A DNA stretch of 64,000 nucleotides from Actinospica acidithermotolerans (GCF_018139625.1 NZ_JAGSOH010000018.1:21105-85104); one strand, 5' to 3'. Shown: positions 52,230-61,399, counted from the stretch's first letter. Made by a program: numbers and translations. The notes: generated by a model from the letters alone, not told the origin.

Positions 52230-52829
52230 GTGTTCCGACGTAACTCCTCCAAGCAGGTGGCAGACGCCACCCCGGCCGACGTGATCCCGGCCGAGCCCGT
52301 CGCGTCCGGCAAGGGACGTCCCACGCCGACCCGCAAGGAGGCCGAGGCCGCGCGCAAGCTCCGCCTCGGCGCCCTGCCCGCCGACCCGAAGGCGCGGCGG
52401 GCCGCCGAGCGCGAGGCGAACCGCCTCTCGTACGACCGGTCCCGCCAGGCGCTGCGCAACGGCGACGAGAGCCACTACCCGGCCCGCGACCGCGGTCCGG
52501 CGAAGGCCTTCGTCCGCGACTACGTGGACGGCCGCCTCCGGCTGCTCGAGCTGCTGATGCCGCTGGTCGTGCTCTGCTGGGCGACCCTGCTGATGCGCAA
52601 CACCTCCATCTACATCTACAGCTCCTTCGTGATGGAGGTCGTGGTCGTCCTCGGCATCGTGCTCGGCGTGCTCCTCGGCCGCCGCGTGAAGAAGCAGGTC
52701 ACGCTGCAGTACGACGCCGAGCAGGCGCGCGGCGTCGCGTTCTACGCGTTCTCCCGCGCGGTCATGCCGCGCTTCCTGCGGCAGCCGAAGCCGCGGGTGA
52801 CCATGCGGGGCGAGCCGAAGATCCGCTAG
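52230..52829 (+). CDS. DUF3043 membrane protein
   Basis: A 199-residue protein conserved in actinobacteria. The basic, disordered N-terminus (GKGRPTPTRKEAEAARK) and the block ANRLSYDRSRQALRNGDESHYPARDRGPAKAFVRDYVD in outline are the DUF3043 signature, followed by two helices (about 107-125 and 133-150) and a basic tail. Function unknown. GTG 52230 has TACCCT exactly 7 nt upstream, so a leaderless mRNA is likely. Divergent from pspA. Confidence 0.87.
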   Translation: MFRRNSSKQVADATPADVIPAEPVASGKGRPTPTRKEAEAARKLRLGALPADPKARRAAEREANRLSYDRSRQALRNGDESHYPARDRGPAKAFVRDYVDGRLRLLELLMPLVVLCWATLLMRNTSIYIYSSFVMEVVVVLGIVLGVLLGRRVKKQVTLQYDAEQARGVAFYAFSRAVMPRFLRQPKPRVTMRGEPKIR

Positions 52830-52886
52830 CGGCCGCCGACGGCGCTCACTGCGCGGATCGGTAAGCCCCGGGCATACAGTGTGCCC

Positions 52887-53882
52887 ATGGAGTTTCGACA
52901 CCTCGGCCGTAGCGGCCTGATGATCAGCGAGATCGCCTACGGCAACTGGATCACCCACGGCTCCCAGGTCGAAGCCGAGACCGCGCACGCCTGCGTGCGC
53001 GCGGCTCTCGACGCCGGGATCACCACCTTCGACACCGCCGACGTGTACGCCGGCACCAAGGCCGAGGCCGTGCTCGGCGACGCCCTGAAGGGCGAGCGCC
53101 GCGCGGGCCTGGAGATCTTCACGAAGGTCTTCTGGCCGACCGGCCCGGGACGCAACGACCGCGGCCTGTCCCGCAAGCACATCATGGAGTCGATCGACGG
53201 CTCGCTGCGCCGGCTGCAGACCGACTACGTCGACCTCTACCAGGCGCACCGCTACGACTACTCGACGCCGCTCGAGGAGACGATGCTGGCCTTCGCCGAC
53301 GTCGTGCGGCAGGGCAAGGCGCTCTACATCGGCGTGTCGGAGTGGCGCGCCGAGGAGATCCGCGCGGCGGCCGGGCTGGCCAAGGAGCTGCACGTGCCGC
53401 TGATCTCCAACCAGCCGCAGTACAACATGCTCTGGCGGGTGATCGAGGCCGAGGTCGTGCCGACCTGCGAGGAGCTCGGGCTGAGCCAGATCGTCTGGTC
53501 GCCGATCGCGCAAGGCGTGCTGACCGGCAAGTACAAGCCGGGCCAGCCGGTGCCGGAGGGCTCCCGGGCCACCGACGCGAGCGGCGGCAACTTCATCAAG
53601 CGGATGCTGGACGACGACCTGCTCACCCGGGTCGCGCAGCTCGCTCCGCTGGCCGAGGAGAGCGGGCTGACGCTCGCTCAGCTGGCGGTCGCCTGGACGC
53701 TGCAGAATCGAAACGTGGCCGCGGCGATCATCGGGGCCTCGCGCCCCGAGCAGGTCGCGGAGAACGTGAAGGCGGCGGGCGTGAAGCTGGACGCGGGCCT
53801 GCTCAAGCGGATCGACGAGATCCTCGACCCGGTCGTCGAGCGCGACCCGGCGAAGACCGTCTCCCCCGCCGAGCGCCCGTAG
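52887..53882 (+). CDS. Aldo/keto reductase (Kv-beta-like)
   Basis: A 331-residue NADPH-dependent TIM-barrel reductase. The catalytic tetrad is visible: Asp and Tyr in FDTADVYAGTKAEAVLG, Lys in EIFTKVFWP and His in YQAHRYD. The NADPH-binding C-terminus reads AAIIGASRPEQVAENVKA. Length and the FTKVFWP/YVDLYQAHRYD pattern fit the AKR6 (YghZ/Kv-beta) group. TACAGT lies 6 nt before ATG 52887, suggesting a leaderless mRNA. Physiological substrate unknown. Degenerate copies of the stop region follow the gene. Confidence 0.92.
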   Translation: MEFRHLGRSGLMISEIAYGNWITHGSQVEAETAHACVRAALDAGITTFDTADVYAGTKAEAVLGDALKGERRAGLEIFTKVFWPTGPGRNDRGLSRKHIMESIDGSLRRLQTDYVDLYQAHRYDYSTPLEETMLAFADVVRQGKALYIGVSEWRAEEIRAAAGLAKELHVPLISNQPQYNMLWRVIEAEVVPTCEELGLSQIVWSPIAQGVLTGKYKPGQPVPEGSRATDASGGNFIKRMLDDDLLTRVAQLAPLAEESGLTLAQLAVAWTLQNRNVAAAIIGASRPEQVAENVKAAGVKLDAGLLKRIDEILDPVVERDPAKTVSPAERP

Positions 53883-53930
53883 CGGGCGGTGCCCGTAGCG
53901 CGCGTGGCGCCCGTGCGCGCGTAGTAGGAA
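53875..53930. repeat. Degenerate repeats at the aldo/keto reductase stop codon
   Basis: GCCCGTAGCG occurs at 53875-53884 (containing the TAG stop) and again at 53891-53900, with a weaker copy GCCCGTGCG at 53909-53917 and GCGCGTAG after it. Offsets are 16 and 18 bp. Confidence 0.55.
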
Positions 53931-53938
53931 GCTGCGAA

Positions 53939-53969
53939 GGCCTCCGCCCCGTCGAGGGGGGCGGAGGCC
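53939..53969. terminator. Bidirectional terminator
   Basis: GGCCTCCGCCCC (53939-53950) pairs perfectly with GGGGCGGAGGCC (53958-53969), between converging genes. Confidence 0.85.
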
Positions 53970-53982
53970 GGCGGCCGGCCTC

Positions 53983-54207
53983 TCAGGCCGGCAGGTCCTC
54001 GTGCAGCGACATCGGCCCGTAGACGACCTCGCCGTCCTCGAGCAGGCTGACCTGGTCCACCTCGGCGGCGAGCAGCGCGGGCCAGTTCTCGCCGATCCAG
54101 GTCTCCGCGTCGCCCTGGTTCGGGAAGGCGGCGCGCTCGCCCTCCACCGCGACGATCGGCTCGACCTGTTCGCCCGCTGTGTTCTCGTAACGCCACGTGA
54201 ATGCCAT
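53983..54207 (-). CDS. Small conserved hypothetical protein (74 aa)
   Basis: A 74-residue acidic protein, MAFTWRYENTAGEQVEP at the start and EDGEVVYGPMSLHEDLPA at the end, with a central GDAETWIGENWPALLAAEVD block. It looks like a complete small alpha/beta domain. I recall similar short proteins in actinobacteria but no function. TAGTCT (54214-54219) lies 6 nt before the ATG, consistent with a leaderless mRNA. Divergent from cobU. Confidence 0.75.
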   Translation of the reverse strand: MAFTWRYENTAGEQVEPIVAVEGERAAFPNQGDAETWIGENWPALLAAEVDQVSLLEDGEVVYGPMSLHEDLPA

Positions 54208-54233
54208 GCGGCAAGACTACCCAGGAGCCACCC

Positions 54234-54812
54234 GTGGACACTCGCCAGGCGGCACGCCGCACGTTGATCCTCGGCGGCGCGCGCTCCGGGAAGTCGACCT
54301 TCGCCGAGCGCATGTGCACTGATTTCCCGGACCCGCGCCCGGTGACGTACGCCGCGACGGCCCCGCGCTATCCGGGTGACGCGGAGTGGGCCGAGCGGAT
54401 CGCCAGGCACCGCGGGCAGCGGCCCGGGGACTGGCGGACCGTGGAGACCGGCGACGAGCCGGCCGCCCTCGCCGAGCTGTTCCGCGCGGCCGAGGGCCCG
54501 GTGCTCGCGGACTGCCTCACCCTGTGGCTGACCTCGGCGATGGACGCGGTGCACGCCTGGGACGAGGACGTCTGGGCGTCCGGCAGCGCGGCGCGAGAGC
54601 TCGGCGGCCTGACGCGGGATCTGATCGCCGCGTACGAGGCGGCGGCCGGCCCGGTCGTGGCCGTCTCGAACGAGCTCGGCTTCGGCCTGGTGCCGCCGGA
54701 TCCGGGCACCCGGCGCTTCCGCGACGAGCTCGGGCGGCTGAACCAGGCCTTCGCCGCGGCGGCCGACGACGTCTGGCTCGTCGTCGCAGGTCTGCCCGTA
54801 CGGCTAAAGTGA
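54234..54812 (+). CDS. cobU: Adenosylcobinamide kinase/guanylyltransferase
   Basis: A 192-residue bifunctional enzyme of the cobalamin nucleotide-loop pathway: it phosphorylates adenosylcobinamide and transfers GMP. The P-loop is LILGGARSGKSTFAE, the second region TYAATAPRYPGDAEWAERIARHR contains the guanylylated-His area, and DCLTLWLTSAM and VSNELGFGLVP are typical. I chose GTG 54234, with AGGAG 6 nt upstream, over ATG 54201. Coupled to cobT by a GTGA overlap. No cobalamin riboswitch is visible upstream. Confidence 0.94.
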   Translation: MDTRQAARRTLILGGARSGKSTFAERMCTDFPDPRPVTYAATAPRYPGDAEWAERIARHRGQRPGDWRTVETGDEPAALAELFRAAEGPVLADCLTLWLTSAMDAVHAWDEDVWASGSAARELGGLTRDLIAAYEAAAGPVVAVSNELGFGLVPPDPGTRRFRDELGRLNQAFAAAADDVWLVVAGLPVRLK

Positions 54813-55936
54813 CCCCCACGATGGAAAAGACAGACCTGGAGAAGTTCTCCGAGAACGTGCTGCGCCCGGCCGACGCCAAGAAGGCCGAGGCCGCCGAGCG
54901 CTGGGCGAAGGATCTGGCGCTGCAGCCCGCGTCCTTCGGCACGCTCGAGAAGGTGGCGTGCTGGCTGGCCGCGGTGCAGGACCAGTGCCCGCCCAAGCCG
55001 ATCGAGCGCCCCCGCCTCGTGCTGTTCGCGGGCGACCACGGGATCGCCGCCCTCGACGTGCACGGGCACCGGGTCACGGCGCAGCCGCCGGGCACGACGG
55101 CGGCGCTGGTTCGGCTGTACGCCGCGGGCGGCGGCCCGGCGAGCGTGCTGGCCCGGTCGAACGACGTGGGCGTCCGGCTGGTCGACGTCTCCGTGGACTG
55201 CGACGAGGCCGAGCTGACCGAGGCGGGGGTGCCCGCCGAGGTGACCGCAGGCCGCGTGCGCCGCGGAACCGGCCGGATCGACGTGGAGCGCGCCTGCACC
55301 CGCGAGGAGGCCGACGCCGCGTTCGCGCTCGGCCGCGCGCTCGCGGACGCCGAGATCGACGCGGGTGCGGACCTGCTGATCCCGGCCCTGCTCGGCGCGG
55401 GCCACTCGACCCCCGCCGCCGTGCTGGTAGCCGCTCTGACCGGCTCCGACGCGGCGGCCGTGACCGGCCGGGGCAGCGGCGTGGACGACGCCGGATGGAC
55501 CGTCAAGTGCGCCGCGATCCGCGACGCGCTCCGGCTGGCCCGCCCTGTGCTCGCCGACCAGCTCGAACTGCTGGCCGTCAGCGCGGGCCCGGACTTCGCG
55601 GCCTGCGTCGGCTTCATCCTGCAGGCGGCCTCGCGCCGCACCCCGCTGCTGCTCGACGGCATCGGCGCGACCGCGTGCGCGCTGCTGGCCCAGCGCATCG
55701 CGTTCCGGACGCCGGAGTGGTGCCTGGCCGCGCAGCTCTCGCCGGAGCCCGCCCACCGCAAGGCGCTCGACCGGCTGAGCCTGGAGCCGCTGCTGGACTT
55801 CAAGATCCGCGCCGGAGCCGCCAGCGGAGCGCTGCTGGCCCTGCCACTGGTGCGCGCCGCCGTGAGCGTGCTGGCGGAGACCCCGTCGTACGCCGAGGCC
55901 GACCTGCCCGAGCCCACGGTCCGCAGCGCGCTGTAA
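54809..55936 (+). CDS. cobT: CobT-like nicotinate-nucleotide:dimethylbenzimidazole phosphoribosyltransferase
   Basis: A 375-residue protein with the CobT fold that would make alpha-ribazole phosphate. Matching blocks are LVLFAGDHGIAALDV, LIPALLGAGHSTPAAVLVAALTGSDAAAVTGRGSGVDDAG in outline, and PEPAHRKALDRLSLEPLLD. Where most CobT enzymes have the catalytic Glu (LDMRLGEGTGA), this reads LDFKIRAGAASGA, so the Glu seems to be lost. GTG 54809 overlaps the cobU stop by 4 nt; ATG 54821 is an alternative. Its place between cobU and cobS supports a cobalamin role, catalytic or not. Confidence 0.88.
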   Translation: MTPTMEKTDLEKFSENVLRPADAKKAEAAERWAKDLALQPASFGTLEKVACWLAAVQDQCPPKPIERPRLVLFAGDHGIAALDVHGHRVTAQPPGTTAALVRLYAAGGGPASVLARSNDVGVRLVDVSVDCDEAELTEAGVPAEVTAGRVRRGTGRIDVERACTREEADAAFALGRALADAEIDAGADLLIPALLGAGHSTPAAVLVAALTGSDAAAVTGRGSGVDDAGWTVKCAAIRDALRLARPVLADQLELLAVSAGPDFAACVGFILQAASRRTPLLLDGIGATACALLAQRIAFRTPEWCLAAQLSPEPAHRKALDRLSLEPLLDFKIRAGAASGALLALPLVRAAVSVLAETPSYAEADLPEPTVRSAL

Positions 55937-56758
55937 GTGCGCGGCAAGCCAGACGGTCCCCGGTCCGCGATGCGTCCACAGCGTGCCTTCAACGGGTGGC
56001 CCTCCGGCGTGCGCCTGTCCATCGGCACCCTCAGTATCCTGCGAGTGCGCATCGGCGACGCCGACCGGCCCACGGCGGGACGCGCAATGGCGTGCGCGCC
56101 GCTGGTAGGCGCCGGGATCGGCGCCACCGCGGCGGCCGTCGGCTGGGCGGCCTCGGCGTATACGGACTCGACGTTCCTGGCCGCCGTAGCCGCCGTAACC
56201 ACATGTGCGGCCGTGACGCGCGCCCTCCACCTCGACGGCCTGGCCGACGTCGCCGACGGCCTAGGCTCCGCCAAGCCGCGCGAGCAGGCGCTCGACGTCA
56301 TGAAGCAGTCCGACATCGGCCCCTTCGGCGTCGTGACACTGCTCCTGGTGCTGTCCCTTCAGATCGCGTCCCTGACCTCCGCCTACGCGCACCACAGAGG
56401 CGCAATCGCCGTTATCGTCGCCGCGATCACCGGCCGCCTAGCCGTCACCGTCGCCTGCACCCCCCGCGTCCCCAGCGCCCGCCCGACGGGACTAGGCGCC
56501 TGGGTAGCCGGCTCGGTCCCCACCCGAACCGCCGCAGCGGTGGCGTTCCTATCCCTAGCCGCCTGCTTCGCCCTGGGCGCCATCCGCGGCATCCCCGACG
56601 CCATCCTCGCCACCGCCGCCTGCGCCGTGGGAGCCACCGCCGCCGTAACCCTGCTCCGCCGCTGCATCGCCCGCTTCGGCGGCATCACCGGCGACGTATT
56701 GGGCGCGCTCGTGGAGACAGGCGCGGCGGGTGCGCTGCTGGTGATGGCGATTCGGTAG
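55937..56758 (+). CDS. cobS: Adenosylcobinamide-GDP ribazoletransferase
   Basis: A 273-residue integral membrane enzyme that joins adenosylcobinamide-GDP to alpha-ribazole, completing cobalamin. The motif ALHLDGLADVADGLGSAKPREQALDVMKQSDIGPFG in outline carries the conserved Asp residues, followed by six or so helices with GRLAVT. GTG 55937 lies directly after the cobT stop; ATG 55970 is an alternative start closer to the usual GVRLSIGTLSILRVR beginning. Third gene of cobUTS. Confidence 0.92.
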   Translation: MRGKPDGPRSAMRPQRAFNGWPSGVRLSIGTLSILRVRIGDADRPTAGRAMACAPLVGAGIGATAAAVGWAASAYTDSTFLAAVAAVTTCAAVTRALHLDGLADVADGLGSAKPREQALDVMKQSDIGPFGVVTLLLVLSLQIASLTSAYAHHRGAIAVIVAAITGRLAVTVACTPRVPSARPTGLGAWVAGSVPTRTAAAVAFLSLAACFALGAIRGIPDAILATAACAVGATAAVTLLRRCIARFGGITGDVLGALVETGAAGALLVMAIR

Positions 56759-56830
56759 CCGCAATCCGCGAAGCGGATGGTGCGGACGAGTGACGATCGA
56801 AGCATTCCGCTTCCGTGAACTCCGCGGATA

Positions 56831-56843
56831 TGCGAATATCGCA
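56831..56843 (+). promoter_or_regulatory. Inverted repeat operator of the Xre gene
   Basis: TGCGA-ATA-TCGCA is a perfect inverted repeat ending 2 nt before the Xre ATG. A GAATAT -10 box lies inside it, 6 nt from the start codon, so a leaderless promoter would be covered by the operator. Autorepression by the encoded Xre domain is inferred. Confidence 0.55.
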
Positions 56844-56845
56844 AC

Positions 56846-57958
56846 ATGACTGACCAGCTCAGATGGCAGGAGATCGGGGCACGGCTACGCCAGGCCCGGC
56901 TCGCCGCCGGGTACTCGCAGGAGCAGCTCGGACGGCTCATCGACCTGGACGGCAACAAGGTCGCCAAGACCGAATCGGGCGTGCGGCATCTCCAGGCGCT
57001 GGAACTGGTTCAGCTGACGAGCGTGCTCGGTGTACCGATGAGCTACTTCCTCACCGAGCCGCCGGCGGTGCTCTCGCATCGCACCGAACTCGTGGACGAG
57101 CAGGACACCGACGCGGCACGCGACACGTTCCACCTCGAGACCGAACTCGCCGCCTGGCTCCGCGATGTCAGGCAGCTGATGGGCTTCGGCACGCTCGCGC
57201 ACACTCCGCCGCTGCAGTTCGACCGGCCCGTATACGACGCCAAGGACGCGCGTTTCGCGGCCTCCTGGCTTCGCAACACCCTGGGATTCGCTGCCGAACC
57301 GCTGGGAACGATGGTCGACGTCGCGGAGCGAGCAGGTCAGTACATCCTCGCAACGGACATCCGCGGAGAGGGCGCCTCGCTCATCGACGGAGACGTAGCC
57401 GTGGCGGTGGTCAGCACACATCCTGAACCCGCGCGGCGCAGGGCGACAGCGGCCCACGAACTCGGCCACATGGTGCTGGGCGACGAATACTCGTCCGACC
57501 TCGGCGTCCATTCGTCGCGCGAACAGCGGGAGCAAGTCATCGACGCGTTCGCCGCCGAACTGCTGATCCCGACCTCGGCGTTCCACAGAGAGCGCTTCGG
57601 CGGCACGGGCGACGCGGTCAGGCGCGAGTTGATCAAGATGTCAGCGGAGTACCGGGTGTCCTGGTCCCTGACGCTCCGCCAAGCCGTGCACGCCGCTGCC
57701 ATCGAGGATCGGGTCCGGACCGGATACCTGATGTCCCGCGCCCCGACCCGCGCCGAGATAATGCAAGCCGTCGGCTGGGCCCCACAGCCGGACTTCGAGT
57801 CCGTCAGAGTCTCGCCTGGCGTAGCCGATGCGGTGCTGGCCGCCGTTCAGCAGAAGCGCATCACACCCAAGCGCGCCGCGGAACTGACACGCGGCCAGAT
57901 CGACGCGACGGATCTCCTGAGCGGTCTCGACGACGCCGGGGACGCCGATGAGTGGTGA
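56846..57958 (+). CDS. Xre HTH-ImmA/IrrE metallopeptidase fusion (antitoxin-like)
   Basis: A 370-residue protein. Residues about 10-68 are a Cro/CI helix-turn-helix (IGARLRQARLAAGYSQEQLG, then KVAKTESGVRHL). Residues about 150-260 are an ImmA/IrrE (COG2856) domain with the zinc motif AAHELGHMVLG and a downstream Glu-rich AFAAELLIP block. Xre-COG2856 proteins act as repressors or antitoxins that may be inactivated by, or carry out, proteolysis. It overlaps the PIN gene by 11 nt. With the IR at its start, an autoregulated toxin-antitoxin operon is likely. Confidence 0.88.
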   Translation: MTDQLRWQEIGARLRQARLAAGYSQEQLGRLIDLDGNKVAKTESGVRHLQALELVQLTSVLGVPMSYFLTEPPAVLSHRTELVDEQDTDAARDTFHLETELAAWLRDVRQLMGFGTLAHTPPLQFDRPVYDAKDARFAASWLRNTLGFAAEPLGTMVDVAERAGQYILATDIRGEGASLIDGDVAVAVVSTHPEPARRRATAAHELGHMVLGDEYSSDLGVHSSREQREQVIDAFAAELLIPTSAFHRERFGGTGDAVRRELIKMSAEYRVSWSLTLRQAVHAAAIEDRVRTGYLMSRAPTRAEIMQAVGWAPQPDFESVRVSPGVADAVLAAVQQKRITPKRAAELTRGQIDATDLLSGLDDAGDADEW

Positions 57959-58517
57959 GGCACGTCTCCGCGACGGCGGGCGTCTGGTCTTCGATACGAG
58001 CGTGCTGAGCGCATTCGCAGAGGCGGAGCAATTCGACCTGCTGGGCCACTACCTTCACGGCACGGAGTGCTTCGCCACGGACGTCGTGCGCGCCGAGATA
58101 AGGCAGGGAGCCGAGAGCCGGCCGGGCCTGGGTGTCGTCCAAACAGCTACGTGGCTCGCCTGGGCAACGCTCGACGATGACGAGGGGCGCGGTCTCGACG
58201 CGTTCCTACGCTGGAAAGAGCTCGTCGGCGCCGAGCGACACGACTTCGGAGAGGCCAGCACATTCGCGTTCGCTGAACTGCACGGCGGGACCTCGGTCAT
58301 CGATGATCGCCAGGCCACTAACGTCGGAAGACGTGAAGGTCTCGAGGTCCACGGGTCGCTCTGGCTCATCACGGCTTTCTGCAATTCCGCGAAGCTGACC
58401 GAGCACGCCGCCATGCGGCTCGTCGACGATCTTCGCCGAGTAGGTGCAAGGCTCCCCTGCACCGGCAGCGAATTTCCGGCCTGGGCACGCAAGCAGGGGC
58501 TGTTACGCACCGCTTGA
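57948..58517 (+). CDS. PIN-domain ribonuclease (DUF3368-like), putative toxin
   Basis: A 189-residue PIN protein. The acidic metal ligands are in RLVFDTSVLSAFA (Asp), VVRAEIRQG (Glu), and SVIDDRQATNVGRREGLEVHGSLWLI in outline (Asp pair), the layout of DUF3368 PIN proteins. About 30 extra C-terminal residues end in FPAWARKQGLLRTA. Coupled to the Xre-ImmA gene by an 11-nt overlap, with GGGGA before ATG 57948. The third-last region contains a TTA codon (58503-58505), so full translation may depend on the rare Leu tRNA. Predicted RNase toxin. Confidence 0.85.
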   Translation: MSGEARLRDGGRLVFDTSVLSAFAEAEQFDLLGHYLHGTECFATDVVRAEIRQGAESRPGLGVVQTATWLAWATLDDDEGRGLDAFLRWKELVGAERHDFGEASTFAFAELHGGTSVIDDRQATNVGRREGLEVHGSLWLITAFCNSAKLTEHAAMRLVDDLRRVGARLPCTGSEFPAWARKQGLLRTA

Positions 58518-58625
58518 TCGTCGGCCGGAGGCATCGCCCACTGCATCACCCCAGCCGACGAACCGACTGAGGTGCGCCCCAACCCTCGCTTCGAGCGAAG
58601 AAACGCACCAGCCGTCAGCCGGGTC

Positions 58626-59741
58626 CTACCTCGTCGACACCTTCACGAACGGGGGCTTGACCACCGTGAAGGCGGCGCGGCGGCCGCGGACGTCGAGGTA
58701 GACGACGTCGCCCTCTGCGGTGGTGGGCGGGAGCAGGGCCAGGGCGATACCGAGCTTGAGGGTCGGCGAGAAGGTGCCGCTGGTGACCTCGCCGATCACG
58801 TCGTCGGCGACGGAGGGGTCGGCGGCGGCGTGGACGGCCATGTGGGGGCGGGGGATGGCGCGGTCGACCTGCTTGAGGCCCCACAGGGTGCGCTTCGGGC
58901 CGTCGGCCTTCTCCTTGACGAGCGCCTCGCGACCCCAGAACGCGTCCTTCTTCCAGCCGACGGCCCAGCCGGCGCGGGCCTGCACGGGGGTGATGTCCAG
59001 GGACAGGTCGTTGCCGTGGAGAGGGTAGCCCATCTCGGTGCGCAGGGTGTCGCGCGCGCCGAGGCCGCAGGGCTTGACGTCGAAGGGCTCGCCGGCGTGC
59101 ATGAGGGCGGCCCAGAGGGCGTCGGCGTCGTCCCAGCGGCAGACGAGCTCGTAGCCGTGTTCGCCGGTGTAGCCGGTGCGGCAGACGGTCAGGGGACGGT
59201 CGTCCCAGCTCGCGGTGGCGAAGGCCATGTAGTCGAAGTCGGTGGGCAGGCCGAGGGCCTTGATCAGCGCCTCGGAGTCCGGCCCCTGGACCGCGAGGAC
59301 GGCGTAGTCCTTGTGCTGGTTGGTCACCGTCACGCCCTCGGGGGCGGCGGCGGTCAGCCGGCGGACGACCTCGGTGGTGTTGGCGGCGTTGGGGATCAGG
59401 AAGACCTCGTCCTGCGACTTCACGTAGGCGATGAGGTCGTCCACGACGCCGCCGGTGGCGTCGTCGCAGCACAGGGTGTACTGGGCCTTGCCGGGGCCGA
59501 TGCGGCGCAGGTCGTTGGCGAGGACGCTGTTGACGAAGTCGAAGGCGCCGGGGCCGGCGACGGTCGCCTTGCCCAGGTGGCTGACGTCGAAGACGCCCAC
59601 CCGCTCGCGCACGGCGGCGTGCTCGCCGACGGTGCCGGAGTACTCGATCGGCATCTCCCAGCCGCCGAAATCGGCCATCTTCGCGCCGAGGGCGCGGTGG
59701 CGGGCGTGCAGGGGCGAAGTCAGCAGGGACGGCGTCGTCAT
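58626..59741 (-). CDS. gcvT: Aminomethyltransferase (glycine cleavage T protein)
   Basis: A 371-residue folate-dependent enzyme of the glycine cleavage system, releasing ammonia and forming methylene-THF. Typical blocks are [47 protein letters not shown] in outline, [12 protein letters not shown] and [23 protein letters not shown] 59741 has TATCGT 7 nt upstream, suggesting a leaderless transcript and leaving no room for a glycine riboswitch. gcvH and gcvP are not adjacent. Confidence 0.94.
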   Translation of the reverse strand: MTTPSLLTSPLHARHRALGAKMADFGGWEMPIEYSGTVGEHAAVRERVGVFDVSHLGKATVAGPGAFDFVNSVLANDLRRIGPGKAQYTLCCDDATGGVVDDLIAYVKSQDEVFLIPNAANTTEVVRRLTAAAPEGVTVTNQHKDYAVLAVQGPDSEALIKALGLPTDFDYMAFATASWDDRPLTVCRTGYTGEHGYELVCRWDDADALWAALMHAGEPFDVKPCGLGARDTLRTEMGYPLHGNDLSLDITPVQARAGWAVGWKKDAFWGREALVKEKADGPKRTLWGLKQVDRAIPRPHMAVHAAADPSVADDVIGEVTSGTFSPTLKLGIALALLPPTTAEGDVVYLDVRGRRAAFTVVKPPFVKVSTR

Positions 59742-59857
59742 GCCCACGACGATATCGCGACTGTGACGGGGCCCGGTTACGATGCCGGGAGTCCGGCGGC
59801 AGTTCACCTGCCCGCTTTTCGCTTTCTGCTGACAACTCGATGACAACAGGGGAACTT

Positions 59858-61399
59858 GTGACCACGATCTCCATCCAGTCCGGCCCGGTGGCCGAGGCGG
59901 CGGCCGACGCGCTCATCGTCGGTGTGTACAAGGACGGCACGGGGATCACGCTCTCCCCGGGCGCCGCCGCGGTGGACGAGGCGCTCGGCGGCACGCTCGC
60001 CGCGACGCTCTCGACGCTCGGCGCGACCGGCGCCGCCGAGGAGACCACCCGGGTGGCGAGCGGCGGGAGGCTGGCCGCGCCGCTGATCGTGGCGGTGGGC
60101 CTGGGCGAGGCGGGCGACGGAGAGGTCGTCGGCGCGCGCGGTCTCGAGGACCTGCGCAAGGCGGTCGGCGCGGCGGTGCGCTCGCTGGCCGGCCACGGCA
60201 AGGCCGCGATCGCGCTGGCCGACTCCGGCGTCGAGGTGCTGGCGGCGACGGCGGAGGGCGCGCTGTTCGGCGCGTACGCGTACGACGGCCTCAAGACCGG
60301 CGACCCGGCCGACCGCAAGGCGCCGGTCGGCGAGATCGCGCTGATCACCGCGGGCGAGCCGACCGAGGACGCCCGCGAGGCGGCGGCCCGCGCGCAGGTG
60401 CTCGGCGAGGCGGTCACCGCGACCCGCGACCTGATCAACACCCCGCCCTCGCACCTGTTCCCGCAGGCCTTCGCCGAGGCGGCGGAAGCGGCCGTGCGCG
60501 AGGCGGGCGTCGGCGCACTGAGCATCGAAGTGCTCGACGACGTGCAGCTGCGCGAGGGCGGCTACGGCGGCCTGACCGGCGTCGGCCAGGGCTCGACGCG
60601 CGGCCCGCGCCTGGTCAAGGTGACCTACACGCACCCGGAGGCCTCGCGGAAGCTGGCCTTCGTAGGCAAGGGCATCACCTTCGACACCGGCGGCATCTCG
60701 CTCAAGCCCTCGGGGTCGATGGAGACCATGAAGTCGGACATGTCCGGCGCCGCCGCCGTGCTGCACGCGACGCTGGCCGTCGCCAGGATCGGCCTGCCGG
60801 TGAACGTCACGGCGTGGGCGGCGCTGGCCGAGAACATGCCGGGCGGCAACGCGATCCGCCCCTCCGACGTGCTGACGATGTTCGGCGGCAAGACCGTCGA
60901 GGTGCTCAACACCGACGCCGAGGGCCGGCTGGTGCTGGCGGACGCGATCGTGGCCGCGAGCGCCGAGCAGCCGGACGCGATCGTGGACGTGGCGACGCTG
61001 ACCGGCGCCCAGGTGCTGGCGCTCGGCCACCGCACGGCCGCCGTGATGGCGAACGACGAGGAGTTCCGGGTGCAGCTCGAGTCCGCGGCCGAGCGCGCGG
61101 GCGAGGACTTCTGGCCGATGCCGCTGCCGGCGCACCTGCGCAAGACCATGGACACCCAGGTGGCGGACATCGCGAACATGGGCGACCGGATGGGCGGCAT
61201 GCTGGTGGCCGGCCTGTTCCTGCAGGAGTTCGTGGGCGACCACGCCGAGGGCGGCCAGATCCCGTGGGCGCACCTGGACATCGCCGGCCCCTCGTACAAC
61301 GAGTCGGGCCCGTACGGCTACGTGCCCAAGGGCGGCGTCGGCTTCGCGGTGCGCACGCTGGTGCAGCTGGCCGACGACGCGGCGAACGGGCTCTACTGA
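59858..61399 (+). CDS. pepA: Leucyl aminopeptidase (M17)
   Basis: A 513-residue two-metal cytosolic aminopeptidase. The C-terminal catalytic domain shows [20 protein letters not shown] in outline (Lys and Asp), [12 protein letters not shown], the family signature [14 protein letters not shown], and [15 protein letters not shown]. The N-terminal ~170 residues form the macro-like domain. GTG 59858 has GGGGAA just upstream and is preferred over ATG 59840. The gene end is followed by repeats resembling its own stop region. Confidence 0.94.
   Translation: MTTISIQSGPVAEAAADALIVGVYKDGTGITLSPGAAAVDEALGGTLAATLSTLGATGAAEETTRVASGGRLAAPLIVAVGLGEAGDGEVVGARGLEDLRKAVGAAVRSLAGHGKAAIALADSGVEVLAATAEGALFGAYAYDGLKTGDPADRKAPVGEIALITAGEPTEDAREAAARAQVLGEAVTATRDLINTPPSHLFPQAFAEAAEAAVREAGVGALSIEVLDDVQLREGGYGGLTGVGQGSTRGPRLVKVTYTHPEASRKLAFVGKGITFDTGGISLKPSGSMETMKSDMSGAAAVLHATLAVARIGLPVNVTAWAALAENMPGGNAIRPSDVLTMFGGKTVEVLNTDAEGRLVLADAIVAASAEQPDAIVDVATLTGAQVLALGHRTAAVMANDEEFRVQLESAAERAGEDFWPMPLPAHLRKTMDTQVADIANMGDRMGGMLVAGLFLQEFVGDHAEGGQIPWAHLDIAGPSYNESGPYGYVPKGGVGFAVRTLVQLADDAANGLY

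Noticed and set aside
53883..54233. Cobalamin riboswitch before cobU
   Set aside because: No B12-box-like sequence is visible, and the space is taken by a terminator and a small minus-strand gene.
56846..58517. Prophage fragment
   Set aside because: ImmA/IrrE and Xre proteins occur in phages, but there is no integrase, att site or structural gene nearby; a two-gene toxin-antitoxin-like module explains the data better.
59742..59857. Glycine riboswitch for gcvT
   Set aside because: TATCGT lies 7 nt before the gcvT start, so there is no leader long enough, and no aptamer-like motif is visible.
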